NCBI GenBank assembly: GCA_021773095.1
Contig: JAJFKR010000021.1
Location: 53,693-117,692 of the forward strand
Reading direction: 5' to 3'
DNA length: 64,000 nucleotides
Source: Woeseiaceae bacterium
GTDB taxonomy: Bacteria > Pseudomonadota > Gammaproteobacteria > Steroidobacterales > Woeseiaceae
Both the position numbers and the translations under genes were made by a program. Shown here in pieces: positions 27,951 to 37,480 of this stretch; the first letter of the stretch is position 1; each line of letters begins with the position of its first letter. The notes beneath the pieces were generated by a model. It worked only from the letters and a program-made list of their open reading frames with translations, did no database searches and was not told where the DNA came from.

Positions 27951-28723
27951 TAGAATTCCTCCCCTGTAGTTGTTTGCCGCTGCTTGGCAATAGCCGATGC
28001 CCACTGGCTCGCCTGTGAGTCCAGCACATCAAGATCCAAACCAGCGGCAATCAGCGCACTGGCGTATCTCTCGGCTTCATCTGCGGTGTCGTAGCCGAGT
28101 CGATCTCCTATGGATGCCCAAATAAACGAGTTGGCTACATGGTCAATATCGATGCCATTTTCGGATTTCACGATACCCGCGCCGCCTGTCATGTGATCGA
28201 ACAATGCAACAAAGGCTTGATCTTCGCCCGAGAGCGCAAGTGCCTGTATGTAGAGTCGAACAACGATGTCACTTCCATGCGGTAATCGTTTGTCGAGCCG
28301 CTCGGCGAGAATAAATGCTGCAGCACCGTCACTCTGAGCGAGCGATCGCAACTGATCCTCAGTCAACTGTCCGTAAGGATGGTCGTAGCTCTCAACTCGA
28401 TCACAATGCTGTACATTCTCAAACGACTCACCAGCATCGCTGATTGTCTTTCGAGTTAGCATTCGGCAGTTGATCGCATGTACTTGTTTAACGACAAAAT
28501 CACCTTTTTCGGATATCAGTTCGCCTTCATAGTACTGCTCTTCACTCAGCTCGTTCGCTTTGGGCCTTATGACAGAGGGAGCAAGATTTGCTGTGCCGGC
28601 ATCTTCGATTGCGTGATCGAGTGCTACTGGTGATTCAGGAAGTACGTGACTTCTTGGTATAATAAGTACACCGAATGTAATGACTGCCAGCATCACAATT
28701 GCCTTAGCAATTGTTGGATTCAT
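27950..28723 (-). CDS. Membrane-anchored or exported protein of unknown function
   Basis: A 257-residue product with a single N-terminal hydrophobic helix (AKAIVMLAVITFGVLII) that could be a signal anchor, then a soluble part. The C-terminal half (about 120-250) is helical and alanine-rich, somewhat like Sel1/TPR-type repeats, for example AAAFILAERLDKRL and AERYASALIAAGLDLD, but I cannot assign a family. It is the first gene of a two-gene unit with the secreted acidic protein. Confidence 0.62.
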   Translation of the reverse strand: MNPTIAKAIVMLAVITFGVLIIPRSHVLPESPVALDHAIEDAGTANLAPSVIRPKANELSEEQYYEGELISEKGDFVVKQVHAINCRMLTRKTISDAGESFENVQHCDRVESYDHPYGQLTEDQLRSLAQSDGAAAFILAERLDKRLPHGSDIVVRLYIQALALSGEDQAFVALFDHMTGGAGIVKSENGIDIDHVANSFIWASIGDRLGYDTADEAERYASALIAAGLDLDVLDSQASQWASAIAKQRQTTTGEEF

Positions 28724-29591
28724 TTACGTTGCTCCTCTAAGATATTTGAACCGACTAATAACTCCGGGATCGGCCACTATGATGACAAGACACGGACCAA
28801 GGTTTGATTCTCCCGATCATAATTCACACTAATCGATGAGTCGTCAACCGACCGTGCGGGGAGAATTCGGGTCTAGGTTTTAGCTGCAAGAAATAGAGTG
28901 CTGCGCAGATATCCCAGAGAAAAACCTTGAAGCGTAAGCGTAAGCGATTGATTGAGGCTCTTGGCAGATGAATATGATCAACCTCGTTGCTAGGGCTGAG
29001 AGCCCTATGATAGCCTCATCGGTTGTCTGGAATATTCAATATGTCGATTGTAGGTCGAAAAAACGACACTCAAAACCAGCTAAAAGTAGGGCAGTCGGAC
29101 CATTTATGGTCAAAAAAGTGAGAAGTGGAAAACTTTGAACATATGTGAAATCGTAGAATTGCGCAGAATTTGTGGCCTGACCACTATGGTTTTTGTCCTT
29201 CCGCCTGACAAAGCGTAGAAAATGGATTGGAATAACCCATGTCTCTACTCGTACAATCTCGTGTGGGTTGCAACTTAACTATTGCCGCGTATCCATTCAA
29301 GGATTCCAGGCCAAAACCGCCGACCGTGATTCGGAGTCGACGTTCAAATAGCGCAGGGAGTTAGCGATCAATTCTCCAGCAAACCTTGGTTTGCATAGTA
29401 GCCCCTCGTAGAGCGTCCACTTGATGCGCTGGTAGACCTGTGTAAATTGATTTGTCGTTGGCTAGGCCGAACCTGTCAGTCTGCGTCGTAGGCATATTTG
29501 AAACGGACGCCATTATGTGTGACCGTGCGGTTTTTGGGAAATCGACCACAGAATTGAATCGTAATACTCTCGTATTCAATCAGGGCGGTAT
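28724..29591. other. Gene-poor AT-richer region
   Basis: About 870 nt without a convincing gene. Short open frames exist (for example 29361-29579 on the minus strand) but show no family signal or clear ribosome site. No tRNA, repeat array or intact mobile element was recognised. The base composition is visibly lower in G+C than the operons on either side, and its right end abuts the transporter gene that lacks a usual start. Confidence 0.5.
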
Positions 29592-29669
29592 CTGATCAAC
29601 ACGCACCTCGCCAAATCTCGTCGCTTCTTAATTACGCTCGGCCTGCTGACGGCCGTTGCGGCATTAACT

Positions 29670-30821
29670 GTGGACCTCAGTTTGCCGGCAATCCCGGCCA
29701 TGGTCGATGCGCTCAACACGACGTTGTCGCGTGGACAGCAGATTGTCGGTGTCTTTATGTTCGGCATGGCGCTTGGACAAATCCCGTCCGGTCTCGCATC
29801 GGATCGATTCGGCCGATTACCGACGATTTACACGGGCATGGGTATTTTCGTAGCGGCCGCTGTTGTCGCAGCTGTTGCGAATGACATGGAGCTGCTGCTC
29901 GCTGCTCGATTCGTGCAGGGCATAGGTGCCGCATCCGCAATCGTCATTTCCCGCGCTGTCGTGCGTGACATTGCGACGGGCAAGGATGCCGCCCGCCTGA
30001 TGTCGTTGATGACCATGATCTTCACAGCAGCGCCGGTCATCGCTCCCAGTATCGGTGCATTACTGGTAGCGCAATGGAACTGGCGGGCACCGTTTGTTGC
30101 CATCGCTGCGTGCGGTTTCGCACTTCTGTTCGGTATTCGCAGCAACCTTACCGAAACGCACACGCCGAACGCTTCGGAGCATCCGTTACGGCAACTCGTG
30201 TCCAGTTTTCGAGAGTACTTTTCTCATCGCCAAAGTATTTTCGGCCTGTTGCTACTGGTACTGCCACCAGCAGGGTACATGTCCATTATCGCGGTCTCAG
30301 CGGCGCTAACTATAGAAATCTACGATTTTACGATCACACAGTACGGTGTAATTTTCGCCTGTGCCGGTCTATCGATCCTTGCCGGATCAACGGCGAATCG
30401 CTGGTTGGTCATGCGCTTCGACATGATGCAGCTCATCAAATTCGGCGTAGCGCTTATTTTTGCGTCGAGCGCGCAACTCGTCGTGGTTGCCTGGCTGGAT
30501 TCAGCACCTTTCTGGTGGGTCTGGAGCTGCGTGTGTCTGTACATGTTCACTATCGCAATACTTATGCCCAACACCACGGTACTGGCGCTGGACCCATTGC
30601 CGAAGATCGCGGGTGTTGCGTCGTCGATACTCGGAACCTCGCAGAATATTGTCGGCGCTTCGGGCGCAATACTCGGCGCTTTGATTTACGACGGCTCGGT
30701 GCGTAACGCGGTGATTATCATGGCCTCAACCGGTATGCTGACCGGTGGAATTTTTCTGCTGCGACCGATAATCGCCCCGGGGCCACTTCTGCACCATCAG
30801 GATGCGCTCGTTCGTGACTAG
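29670..30821 (+). CDS. MFS multidrug transporter (Bcr/CflA type), start lost or unusual
   Basis: At least 383 residues of a 12-helix major facilitator protein. The motif-A-like loop GLASDRFGRLPT and the N-terminal DLSLPAIPAM sequence fit the Bcr/CflA drug-efflux subfamily. The first usual start is GTG at 29670, inside the first transmembrane helix. Upstream codons from about 29598 (RRFLITLGLLTAVAALTVDL) clearly belong to the protein, yet between the TAA at 29562 and 29670 there is no in-frame ATG, GTG or TTG; a CTG at 29592 follows AGGGCGG. Either a rare start is used or the 5' end was lost. It overlaps the convergent nitroreductase by 4 nt. Confidence 0.8.
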   Translation: MDLSLPAIPAMVDALNTTLSRGQQIVGVFMFGMALGQIPSGLASDRFGRLPTIYTGMGIFVAAAVVAAVANDMELLLAARFVQGIGAASAIVISRAVVRDIATGKDAARLMSLMTMIFTAAPVIAPSIGALLVAQWNWRAPFVAIAACGFALLFGIRSNLTETHTPNASEHPLRQLVSSFREYFSHRQSIFGLLLLVLPPAGYMSIIAVSAALTIEIYDFTITQYGVIFACAGLSILAGSTANRWLVMRFDMMQLIKFGVALIFASSAQLVVVAWLDSAPFWWVWSCVCLYMFTIAILMPNTTVLALDPLPKIAGVASSILGTSQNIVGASGAILGALIYDGSVRNAVIIMASTGMLTGGIFLLRPIIAPGPLLHHQDALVRD

Positions 30822-31402
30822 GGAAGCTCGGTAAACACTTCCCCGACATCTTTGCGTGATTGGGTCGGCGTCAATTTCGGATAGCCATACCAGATCAGGC
30901 CCGCGACAAATGCCTTCGCTTCGTCGATGCCAACAATGTCGAAAAACCGCGGGTCGCGCGTGATGTCGCCGGTGGTCCATTTCGAACCGACGCCTGCCTT
31001 CCAAAGATACAGAAGCAGGTTCTGCACTGCCGCACAACAAGCTGCATAGTCTTCGTGTTGCAGCAACTCATCCTCTGAGCGCACGCAGGTGACGACCAGC
31101 CAGCCGGGCTTTTCAGACCAGCTCTTGCGTTTGAATGTGCCGGCCTTTTCGCCCTTTTTTTCGGTGACAATATCTTTGCAAAGATCAAGGCAACGTTTTT
31201 TGCCGGCCTCTCCGATCGTGTAGAAATGCCACGGCTCCGTGACGTGATGGTTCGGTGCCCAGGTGGCCGCTTCGATCGCCTCATTAACCAGCTCTTGCGG
31301 TACCGGCGTCTGCAAGAAAAGTTCTATCGTACGACGGCCGCGCAACACTTCGGCAAACTCCCGAAGCTCCTGCGTCTCATAGCTCGGCGTCTCGTTTTTC
31401 AT
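30818..31402 (-). CDS. Nitroreductase-family protein
   Basis: A 194-residue FMN-dependent nitroreductase-fold protein of the small YdjA-like type. The N-terminal RGRRTIELF and ATWAPNHHVTEPW segments match the FMN-binding part, and the C-terminal GLIWYGYP is typical. The ATG at 31402 overlaps the thiolase stop (TGATG), which I prefer to a longer frame starting inside the thiolase gene. Family members reduce nitro compounds, quinones or unsaturated substrates; the substrate here is unknown. Confidence 0.85.
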   Translation of the reverse strand: MKNETPSYETQELREFAEVLRGRRTIELFLQTPVPQELVNEAIEAATWAPNHHVTEPWHFYTIGEAGKKRCLDLCKDIVTEKKGEKAGTFKRKSWSEKPGWLVVTCVRSEDELLQHEDYAACCAAVQNLLLYLWKAGVGSKWTTGDITRDPRFFDIVGIDEAKAFVAGLIWYGYPKLTPTQSRKDVGEVFTELP

Positions 31403-32607
31403 CAAACGCGCTCGATGATCATGGCAATGCCCTGGCCGACTCCTATGCACATGGTGCACAGCGCATAACGGCCTTTGCTGCGTCGCAATTGATACGCCGC
31501 CGTCGTAACAAGCCTCGCGCCGGACATGCCGAGCGGGTGTCCAAGCGCGATGGCACCCCCGTTCGGATTCACATGCCCAGCATCGTCGGCCACACCAATC
31601 TCTCGCAAGGTCGCAAGTCCCTGCGCAGCGAACGCCTCATTGAGTTCAATCACGTCCATTTGATCGATAGTCAGACCACACAACTGCAGTACTTTTTCGG
31701 ATGCCGGTGCTGGTCCGATGCCCATGATTCGCGGCTCAACCCCGGCGACGGACCAACCGACGATACGCGCCAGTGGCTTGAGGCCCTCCGATGTAGCGGC
31801 CGCCTCACTGGCTATCAGGACCGCACACGCGCCGTCGTTAATGCCGGAAGCATTGCCCGCTGTTATTGATCCGTCCTTCTTAACGATTGGACGCAGTTTA
31901 GCCAGACCTTCAGGCGTCGAACCCACCCGGGGATGTTCATCAGTTTCGACTATTACCGGATCACCGCGACGTTGTGGCACGAAAACCGCAACGATCTCGT
32001 CAGAGAACAGTCCAGCCCCGGCGGCGACCTCCGCCCGCAACTGGCTGCGCAAAGCGAACGCGTCCTGATCTTCACGTGACACAGCAAATTCGACCGCAAC
32101 GCTTTCTGCCGTTTCGGCCATCGAGTCAATACCGTACTGTTCTTCCATCTTTTTGTTGACGAAACGCCAGCCCAGGGTGGTGTCGTACAATTCGGTATTT
32201 CGCCCAAAGGCGGCGGATTGTTTGGCCATCACGAACGGCGCACGGGACATCGATTCGACACCGCCTGCAATCGCAATTTGAATACCGCCCGCCTTGATGC
32301 TATCAGCAACATTGCCGATCGCATTCATGCCTGAGCCGCACAGACGATTAACAGTAACGGCAGGAACGCCGACCGGCAGGCCGGCCAATAAGGCCGACAT
32401 ACGCGCCACGTTCCTATTGTCTTCGCCTGCCTGATTCGCGCAACCGTAAGCAAGGTCATCGATGTCCTCCGGATTAAGAGACACATTGCGTTGCAACAAG
32501 GCCGCAATCGGGATGGCACCCAGGTCATCGGTGCGGACAGAAGACAATGCCCCGCCATAACGTCCTATCGGCGTGCGTACTGCATCGCAGATGAACGCAT
32601 CGATCAT
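31402..32607 (-). CDS. Acetyl-CoA acyltransferase, 3-oxoadipyl-CoA thiolase-like
   Basis: A 401-residue thiolase. The nucleophilic cysteine is in NRLCGSGMN (about residue 89), with the HPLGMSG histidine and [10 protein letters not shown] cysteine motifs near the C-terminus. The sequence resembles PcaF/PaaJ-type 3-oxoadipyl-CoA thiolases ([16 protein letters not shown]). No other aromatic-degradation genes lie nearby, so the physiological substrate may be a different 3-oxoacyl-CoA. It lies 3 nt after cytochrome b561 in the same operon. Confidence 0.9.
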   Translation of the reverse strand: MIDAFICDAVRTPIGRYGGALSSVRTDDLGAIPIAALLQRNVSLNPEDIDDLAYGCANQAGEDNRNVARMSALLAGLPVGVPAVTVNRLCGSGMNAIGNVADSIKAGGIQIAIAGGVESMSRAPFVMAKQSAAFGRNTELYDTTLGWRFVNKKMEEQYGIDSMAETAESVAVEFAVSREDQDAFALRSQLRAEVAAGAGLFSDEIVAVFVPQRRGDPVIVETDEHPRVGSTPEGLAKLRPIVKKDGSITAGNASGINDGACAVLIASEAAATSEGLKPLARIVGWSVAGVEPRIMGIGPAPASEKVLQLCGLTIDQMDVIELNEAFAAQGLATLREIGVADDAGHVNPNGGAIALGHPLGMSGARLVTTAAYQLRRSKGRYALCTMCIGVGQGIAMIIERV

Positions 32608-32610
32608 GAC

Positions 32611-33159
32611 TTACTTCACGCCGATCATCATGCGTCGAACCACATCGTTCTTCGCAATGAAATGGTTGTACAGCGCGCCGAGAATATGCACGATGATCAG
32701 TGCCGCAAGTGGCTTCCAGGCAAACTCGTGCACCTCTTCCCACCACTCATGCGCGTCGTGATTCTCGGTAACAGGAAGGGGTATCGTGAACAGGCCAAAT
32801 ACCGGAATGCCTTTGCCACCCGTACCGACCACCATTGCACCGGCGAAGAGTTGAGCAAATACGGTGATATAAAGACCCCAATGGACCAGTGAAGAAACCG
32901 TGCTTTGCCACGCTGGCATCCCGTCAGGTTTGGCAGGCACTTCATTCATGAAGCGCCAGACAACCCTGATCGTCATCAGCATTAGAGTGATCGCTGCAAT
33001 GGAGGCATGAATGAAACGTATTCTGGATCTTTCGTCGCCCCTTTCCATGCCTCCCTGCTCGAGGCCCAGGTAGATCAGCACAAACAGTCCAATTGCGACC
33101 AGCCAGTGCAGCGCCCTGGCCAGTGATCCGTATTCTGAATTATTATTCTTGAGTCCCAC
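32611..33159 (-). CDS. Cytochrome b561 family protein
   Basis: A 182-residue four-helix membrane cytochrome of the bacterial YodB/CybB b561 type. Conserved haem-ligand histidines are visible in ALHWLVAIG, IHASIAAI, VHWGLYI and VHILGALYNHF. Such proteins shuttle electrons between quinol and periplasmic acceptors, for example in superoxide oxidation. It is flanked by a RAM-domain gene (14 nt upstream) and the thiolase (3 nt downstream). Confidence 0.92.
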   Translation of the reverse strand: MGLKNNNSEYGSLARALHWLVAIGLFVLIYLGLEQGGMERGDERSRIRFIHASIAAITLMLMTIRVVWRFMNEVPAKPDGMPAWQSTVSSLVHWGLYITVFAQLFAGAMVVGTGGKGIPVFGLFTIPLPVTENHDAHEWWEEVHEFAWKPLAALIIVHILGALYNHFIAKNDVVRRMMIGVK

Positions 33160-33173
33160 GTTAATCCTTCCTG

Positions 33174-33452
33174 TTAATCCAGCCCGAGCTCAAAGCCGGC
33201 TTCAAGTTCCTGTTTTGAATAAGCCCTGAATGCAATCATCGTTTCCGTCTCCACGATGCCGTCCAGATGTCGCATTTTGTCGCTGATGACATCCGCAAGA
33301 TCTTCGTTCCTGGAAACGCGGACAATCGCGACCAGGTCGTAGCGACCTGCAACTGAAAAAACCTCCGAAACGCCGAGCGTTTCCGATATTTGATTGGCAA
33401 GATCCGGGATCCGGTTGGTCTCGGCTTTGATTAAAACGATCGCTGTTACCAT
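33174..33452 (-). CDS. Stand-alone Lrp/AsnC ligand-binding (RAM) domain protein
   Basis: A 92-residue dimeric alpha-beta barrel domain corresponding to the C-terminal effector domain of Lrp/AsnC regulators, without the helix-turn-helix. The pattern VFSVAGRYDLVAIVRV followed by VETETMIAFRAY is typical. Such stand-alone RAM proteins bind amino acids or partner with full-length regulators. It begins a probable operon with cytochrome b561, thiolase and nitroreductase. Confidence 0.87.
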   Translation of the reverse strand: MVTAIVLIKAETNRIPDLANQISETLGVSEVFSVAGRYDLVAIVRVSRNEDLADVISDKMRHLDGIVETETMIAFRAYSKQELEAGFELGLD

Positions 33453-33503
33453 CAGGTTCTCCGTGCACCAGAGTCAGTACACGAAGACTATCATTAGCGG
33501 CGC

Positions 33504-34181
33504 TTATTCTGCAGCAGCAATCTCGCGGGCAGCCGCCAGAAGCTCGTCCGCCGGGAGTCGAACGCTGTAATCGGCATTGGTAAAGGCAAACTGGATCTCA
33601 CCGTGCCGGTCGATAGCAAAAACCGCGGGTACTGGCAGCACACCGTGATTCATCATCGATGATCCCTCGATGTCCTGGTTTTTCCTGTGGCGCTTTTTGA
33701 TGGTTCGTTCCGACGCCTTGAACGCAATTCCAAGCGCGATCGCAGCTTGCGCGTTAGCGTCAGACAGCAGCGTGTAATCCAGATCGGCGATATCTTCCTG
33801 CGTCTCCTGACTGAGACTCTCGTAAAGCAACTCGGACCGGTCGCCACTCAGGAATAGTATGTCAACACCCATTTCCCGGATTTGTGGCATGGCGAAACGC
33901 ATGTCTGAAAGATACATGTTGCAGTACGGGCACCAGCCGCCGCGAAATGTCAGCAGCACGACCGGTCGCTCAAGATTCTGTGGGTCGAAGTGAAAGTCTT
34001 CACCACCGGCTGTTTGCACGATAAATCGTGGCGCCTTATCACCCTTACCAAGAGGTTCGATCAGTTTCGCGGATTCCGCGATCGGTACATCGGCATGTCC
34101 TTCCTGGATCGCAACGCTGCACGCGATACTCACGCTCATCAACGCGATAAAAAGAATGTAGGGAATGGAACGCATGCTCAT
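33504..34181 (-). CDS. Exported peroxiredoxin-like (AhpC/TSA) protein
   Basis: A 225-residue thioredoxin-fold protein of the peroxiredoxin-like family. After an N-terminal signal with a possible lipobox (SIAC, Cys21), the redox centre GGWCPYC provides Cys84 and Cys87. Family members reduce peroxides or act as thiol oxidoreductases, here outside the cytoplasm. The ATG at 34181 has GGAG 9 nt upstream; a longer frame from 34205 lacks such a site. Next to it lies the MacAB-type operon on the same strand. Confidence 0.83.
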   Translation of the reverse strand: MSMRSIPYILFIALMSVSIACSVAIQEGHADVPIAESAKLIEPLGKGDKAPRFIVQTAGGEDFHFDPQNLERPVVLLTFRGGWCPYCNMYLSDMRFAMPQIREMGVDILFLSGDRSELLYESLSQETQEDIADLDYTLLSDANAQAAIALGIAFKASERTIKKRHRKNQDIEGSSMMNHGVLPVPAVFAIDRHGEIQFAFTNADYSVRLPADELLAAAREIAAAE

Positions 34182-34238
34182 TTCAGATACTCCGACGGGT
34201 TTCAATAATGGACCCTCTGGAGCCCTGGTTTATTTCAA

Positions 34239-35447
34239 TTATTCGTGCCGCAATGCATCGATCGGATCAAGCTGTGCTGCACGTTTCGCCGGCCAGATAC
34301 CAAAAAGCATACCGACAGCCGCGCTGAAGCCGAACGCCATCATTGCAGAACTCGATGTTACAACAGTTTGCCAGCCCGCATATTTGGCGAGCAACGCCGA
34401 CGCACTGGCACCCAGTGCGAGTCCGAGCAGGCCACCGAGCAGGCAGAGAATCGTTGATTCGACCAGAAATTGCAGCAGAATATTGCCCTTGGTGGCGCCC
34501 AGTGCCTTGCGCACACCAATTTCCCGGGTTCGCTCCGTCACGGTCACCAGCATGATGTTCATGATACCAATGCCGCCTACAACAAGGCTTACACCGGCAA
34601 TCCCGGCAAGAAGATAGGTAAATATTGCGGTCGCTTCCTGACGCGACTCCGCGAACTGTTTACGATTCATTATCGCGAAATCGTTATCTTTGCCTGGCAG
34701 AATGCCGTGCTCGCGCCGCAGGACACTCTCGATCTCAAGCATCGCCATCGGAATCGTTGATGACTCGCTGACTTGCGCGCTAATGGTCTGGACGAATTCG
34801 TTTCCGGTTACCCGAAACTGCGCTGTCGACAACGGTATCCAGACATCATCGTCCGGATTACGCCAGCCAAATCCACCTTTCGATTCGAAAACTCCGATGA
34901 TCTCGAAAGAGATCGATCGAATCTGCACTTTCTGCCCGATCAATGCTGCGCCTTCCACTTCCAGCATTCCCGGAATTTCCGAACCCAGTATCACGACACG
35001 ACGTCGTGCGGCTTCGTCGGCGGCCGAGAAGAACGCACCGTGCGCCAGCTCATAGCCGTGCAGGGCAGGATAGTTGGGCGTTGTTCCAATCGTTGACAGG
35101 TTGAGGTTTTTGTTGCCGTATTTGATCTGAAATCGCGAGTTGATCTCGGGAACGATGGCCGCGACGTGCTCGGACCCGATCGCCAGCGCCATCGCATCGT
35201 CCGTCGTTAACGTTTGCTGATTTCTCGCAACGCCACGACTAAACCATGCTGAAGATTGAATGGACAAAATATCGCCGCCCAGCGAGGCCATCTGCTCATC
35301 AATCGCTCGTTGCGCGCCGGTTCCCAACGCAACCATCGTGATCACCGCTCCCACACCGATAATGATCCCGAGCATGGTTAGCAACGCCCGAAACAGGTTG
35401 CTTCGAATGGAGGCCAGTGAAATATGAATTGTCTCTGTGACTAACAT
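34239..35447 (-). CDS. MacB-type ABC transporter permease
   Basis: A 402-residue permease with the MacB topology: an N-terminal transmembrane helix (LLTMLGIIIGVGAVITMVAL), a large periplasmic MacB_PCD domain (about 45-260) and three C-terminal helices in an FtsX-like domain, with the TREIGVRKALGA coupling segment. The ATPase is a separate gene (36700-37446). With the adaptor upstream it would form a tripartite exporter for a macrolide, peptide or lipid; substrate unknown. It starts 2 nt after the adaptor stop. Confidence 0.92.
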   Translation of the reverse strand: MLVTETIHISLASIRSNLFRALLTMLGIIIGVGAVITMVALGTGAQRAIDEQMASLGGDILSIQSSAWFSRGVARNQQTLTTDDAMALAIGSEHVAAIVPEINSRFQIKYGNKNLNLSTIGTTPNYPALHGYELAHGAFFSAADEAARRRVVILGSEIPGMLEVEGAALIGQKVQIRSISFEIIGVFESKGGFGWRNPDDDVWIPLSTAQFRVTGNEFVQTISAQVSESSTIPMAMLEIESVLRREHGILPGKDNDFAIMNRKQFAESRQEATAIFTYLLAGIAGVSLVVGGIGIMNIMLVTVTERTREIGVRKALGATKGNILLQFLVESTILCLLGGLLGLALGASASALLAKYAGWQTVVTSSSAMMAFGFSAAVGMLFGIWPAKRAAQLDPIDALRHE

Positions 35448-35449
35448 GT

Positions 35450-36694
35450 CTAGCGTTTGATTCCCGGTACGCCCCCCATACGCCTTTTTATGAAATTTTG
35501 CAGATCCTGTTGAGTCTCAACCAGATGACTGCTCGGCAACACCAGGACCCGCTCGGATTCATCGAGCCCGCTGACTATTTCGACGTTGTTAAGATCAGTT
35601 ACGCCAGTCCGTACTTTTCTAATTTCCTGCAGGTCCGAATCCATGACCACCCAGAATTCGCCGCCGAACCGATAGTCTGTCTTCGGTCGCGCACCGGGTT
35701 GGCGTCTCGATCTGCCATCGGCGAGTGGGTTGCGAATATCATCTTCAGATCGCCCGAGAATAGTCGCCGTGGATGCCAGGTCGCGTTTCGTCCGCAAGGC
35801 CATTACCGGAATGGTCATCGCGTTCTCACGTCTGACGATCAATACTTCAACCTCTGCGTTCATTCCCGGCATTAATAATCCGTCAGGATTTTGTATCGCT
35901 ATGAGAACAGCAAACATCGTGACGTTTTGCTCAACGACCGCCTGCGGTTCGATCTTGATCACTTCACCGGGAAACGGCTGGTTCGGGTAGGCTGCAACCA
36001 GGACACTGGCTGTCATTTTGGGCCGGATCTTGCCGATATCGGTTTCGTCGACCAGCGCACGAATCTGTACGGCACTCAGGTCGGCCATCTGCATCAACAT
36101 CGTGCCACCTGAGAAGTCCTGCGTTGGCGATGTAATTACCTGCCCTTTCTCGACCGGCTTGAATATTACCGTTCCCGATATGGGCGCACGGATATCCGTG
36201 TCATCAACAGCGATGCGGGCATTTTCGACGCTCACTCTTGAGGTAACCACCTGTGCCTCGGCATTCGCGAGATCCAGCGTTGCCTGTTCGAGATCGGATT
36301 GCGTCAACGTACCGGCTGTAACCAGCGACTCGACGCGTGCCTTTTGAGTTTTGGCGATCTCAAGTCTCGACTGCGCAGCCTTCAGTTCCGCTTCGGACTG
36401 GTCCAGCCGGTTGCGTACCGTGCGCGGGTCGATGCTCACCATCAGCTGACCTTCATCAATCTTGTCACCGGTCTCGACCAGTAGTTCAAGCACCTCACCG
36501 GATGCTTTTGACTTCACCTCAACGGTTGCCAGCGGCTCGACAACACCCGCTGAGCTGACAGCAACCTCAATCGTACGGCGCATGACCTCGGCGGTGTCGT
36601 AAACAGGTCTTGCGGCTTCCTCTTCGGCGCAAGCGGCAAGAAGAAGTGGCATGACAAGAAGTGCTATTTGCCGGGTCGTTGTGTTCAAGTTCAA
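35450..36694 (-). CDS. MacA/HlyD-type periplasmic adaptor lipoprotein
   Basis: A 414-residue membrane-fusion protein. It has a lipoprotein signal (LLLAAC, Cys22), a biotinyl-lipoyl-like domain (VKSKASGEVLELLVETGDKI), an alpha-helical hairpin and the matching DIRAPISGTVI half, then beta-barrel domains. It would link the MacB permease to an outer-membrane TolC-type channel, not encoded here. It lies 5 nt after the ATPase gene. Confidence 0.92.
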   Translation of the reverse strand: MNLNTTTRQIALLVMPLLLAACAEEEAARPVYDTAEVMRRTIEVAVSSAGVVEPLATVEVKSKASGEVLELLVETGDKIDEGQLMVSIDPRTVRNRLDQSEAELKAAQSRLEIAKTQKARVESLVTAGTLTQSDLEQATLDLANAEAQVVTSRVSVENARIAVDDTDIRAPISGTVIFKPVEKGQVITSPTQDFSGGTMLMQMADLSAVQIRALVDETDIGKIRPKMTASVLVAAYPNQPFPGEVIKIEPQAVVEQNVTMFAVLIAIQNPDGLLMPGMNAEVEVLIVRRENAMTIPVMALRTKRDLASTATILGRSEDDIRNPLADGRSRRQPGARPKTDYRFGGEFWVVMDSDLQEIRKVRTGVTDLNNVEIVSGLDESERVLVLPSSHLVETQQDLQNFIKRRMGGVPGIKR

Positions 36695-36699
36695 TGCTC

Positions 36700-37446
36700 T
36701 TAAGATTCAGTATCGCTAACAATATCGCCGTCACTCAGTCGTACCACGCGCTGTGCATGGTCGGCTACGTGTTTTTCGTGGGTGACAACGATCAGTGTGT
36801 TTCCCGTCTCATGCAAACTGTCGAAAAGCTTCATGATTTCATTACCGGTGTTTGAGTCCAGATTTCCGGTTGGTTCGTCGGCCAGCAATATGCTCGGCCC
36901 GGTAACCAGCGCTCTGGCGACAGCAACACGTTGGCGCTGACCGCCCGACATTTCCGATGGACGATGTAGCATGCGGTCCGCCAGCCCAACTGTCTCCAGC
37001 GCTGCGCGGGCGCGCTCGTAGCGCTCTTTGCGCTTCACACCGGCGTAGATCAGCGGCACCTCAACATTGGCCAGCGCCGTCATCCGTGGCAATAGATTAA
37101 AGGTCTGAAATACGAAGCCGATCGCCTGTTTTCGTGCACGCGCAAGCCGGCGGTCGTTCATTTTCGAGACGCGCTCATCACTTAACCAGTACTCGCCCGC
37201 TGTTGGGCGATCGAGACAACCGATGATATTCATCAGTGTTGATTTACCCGACCCGGACTGGCCCATTATCGCGAGATAATCATTTGCGGCGACCGTAAGA
37301 TCAATGCAGCGCAATGCGTCGATAAACTCTGCGCCCATGACATAGCGGCGCTGTAATCCTTCAAGTCGGATTACTGGAGTTATATCGGTTTGATCTGCGA
37401 GCTGGGCGGACTGCAATTCCAAGCCTATCGTCAAATTGGCGGTCAA
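36700..37446 (-). CDS. ABC transporter ATP-binding protein (MacB/LolD type)
   Basis: A 248-residue ATPase. Walker A is GQSGSGKST, the signature is [15 protein letters not shown], and Walker B with catalytic Glu is [12 protein letters not shown]. It pairs with the MacA-like adaptor and MacB-like permease in the order ATPase-adaptor-permease. The family powers lipoprotein sorting or drug and peptide export. It lies 34 nt downstream of the diguanylate cyclase gene and could be read from the same transcript. Confidence 0.94.
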   Translation of the reverse strand: MTANLTIGLELQSAQLADQTDITPVIRLEGLQRRYVMGAEFIDALRCIDLTVAANDYLAIMGQSGSGKSTLMNIIGCLDRPTAGEYWLSDERVSKMNDRRLARARKQAIGFVFQTFNLLPRMTALANVEVPLIYAGVKRKERYERARAALETVGLADRMLHRPSEMSGGQRQRVAVARALVTGPSILLADEPTGNLDSNTGNEIMKLFDSLHETGNTLIVVTHEKHVADHAQRVVRLSDGDIVSDTES

Positions 37447-37480
37447 TTAGACCATTTTTGAGCCGGCAGATGCAGTTCTT

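Noticed and set aside
28790..28830. Possible tRNA T-arm (GGTTTGATTCTCC)
   Set aside because: No matching acceptor stem or anticodon arm around it.
29361..29579. Minus-strand open frame of 72 codons in the gene-poor region
   Set aside because: No family signal, no clear ribosome-binding site and no conserved neighbour; may be chance.
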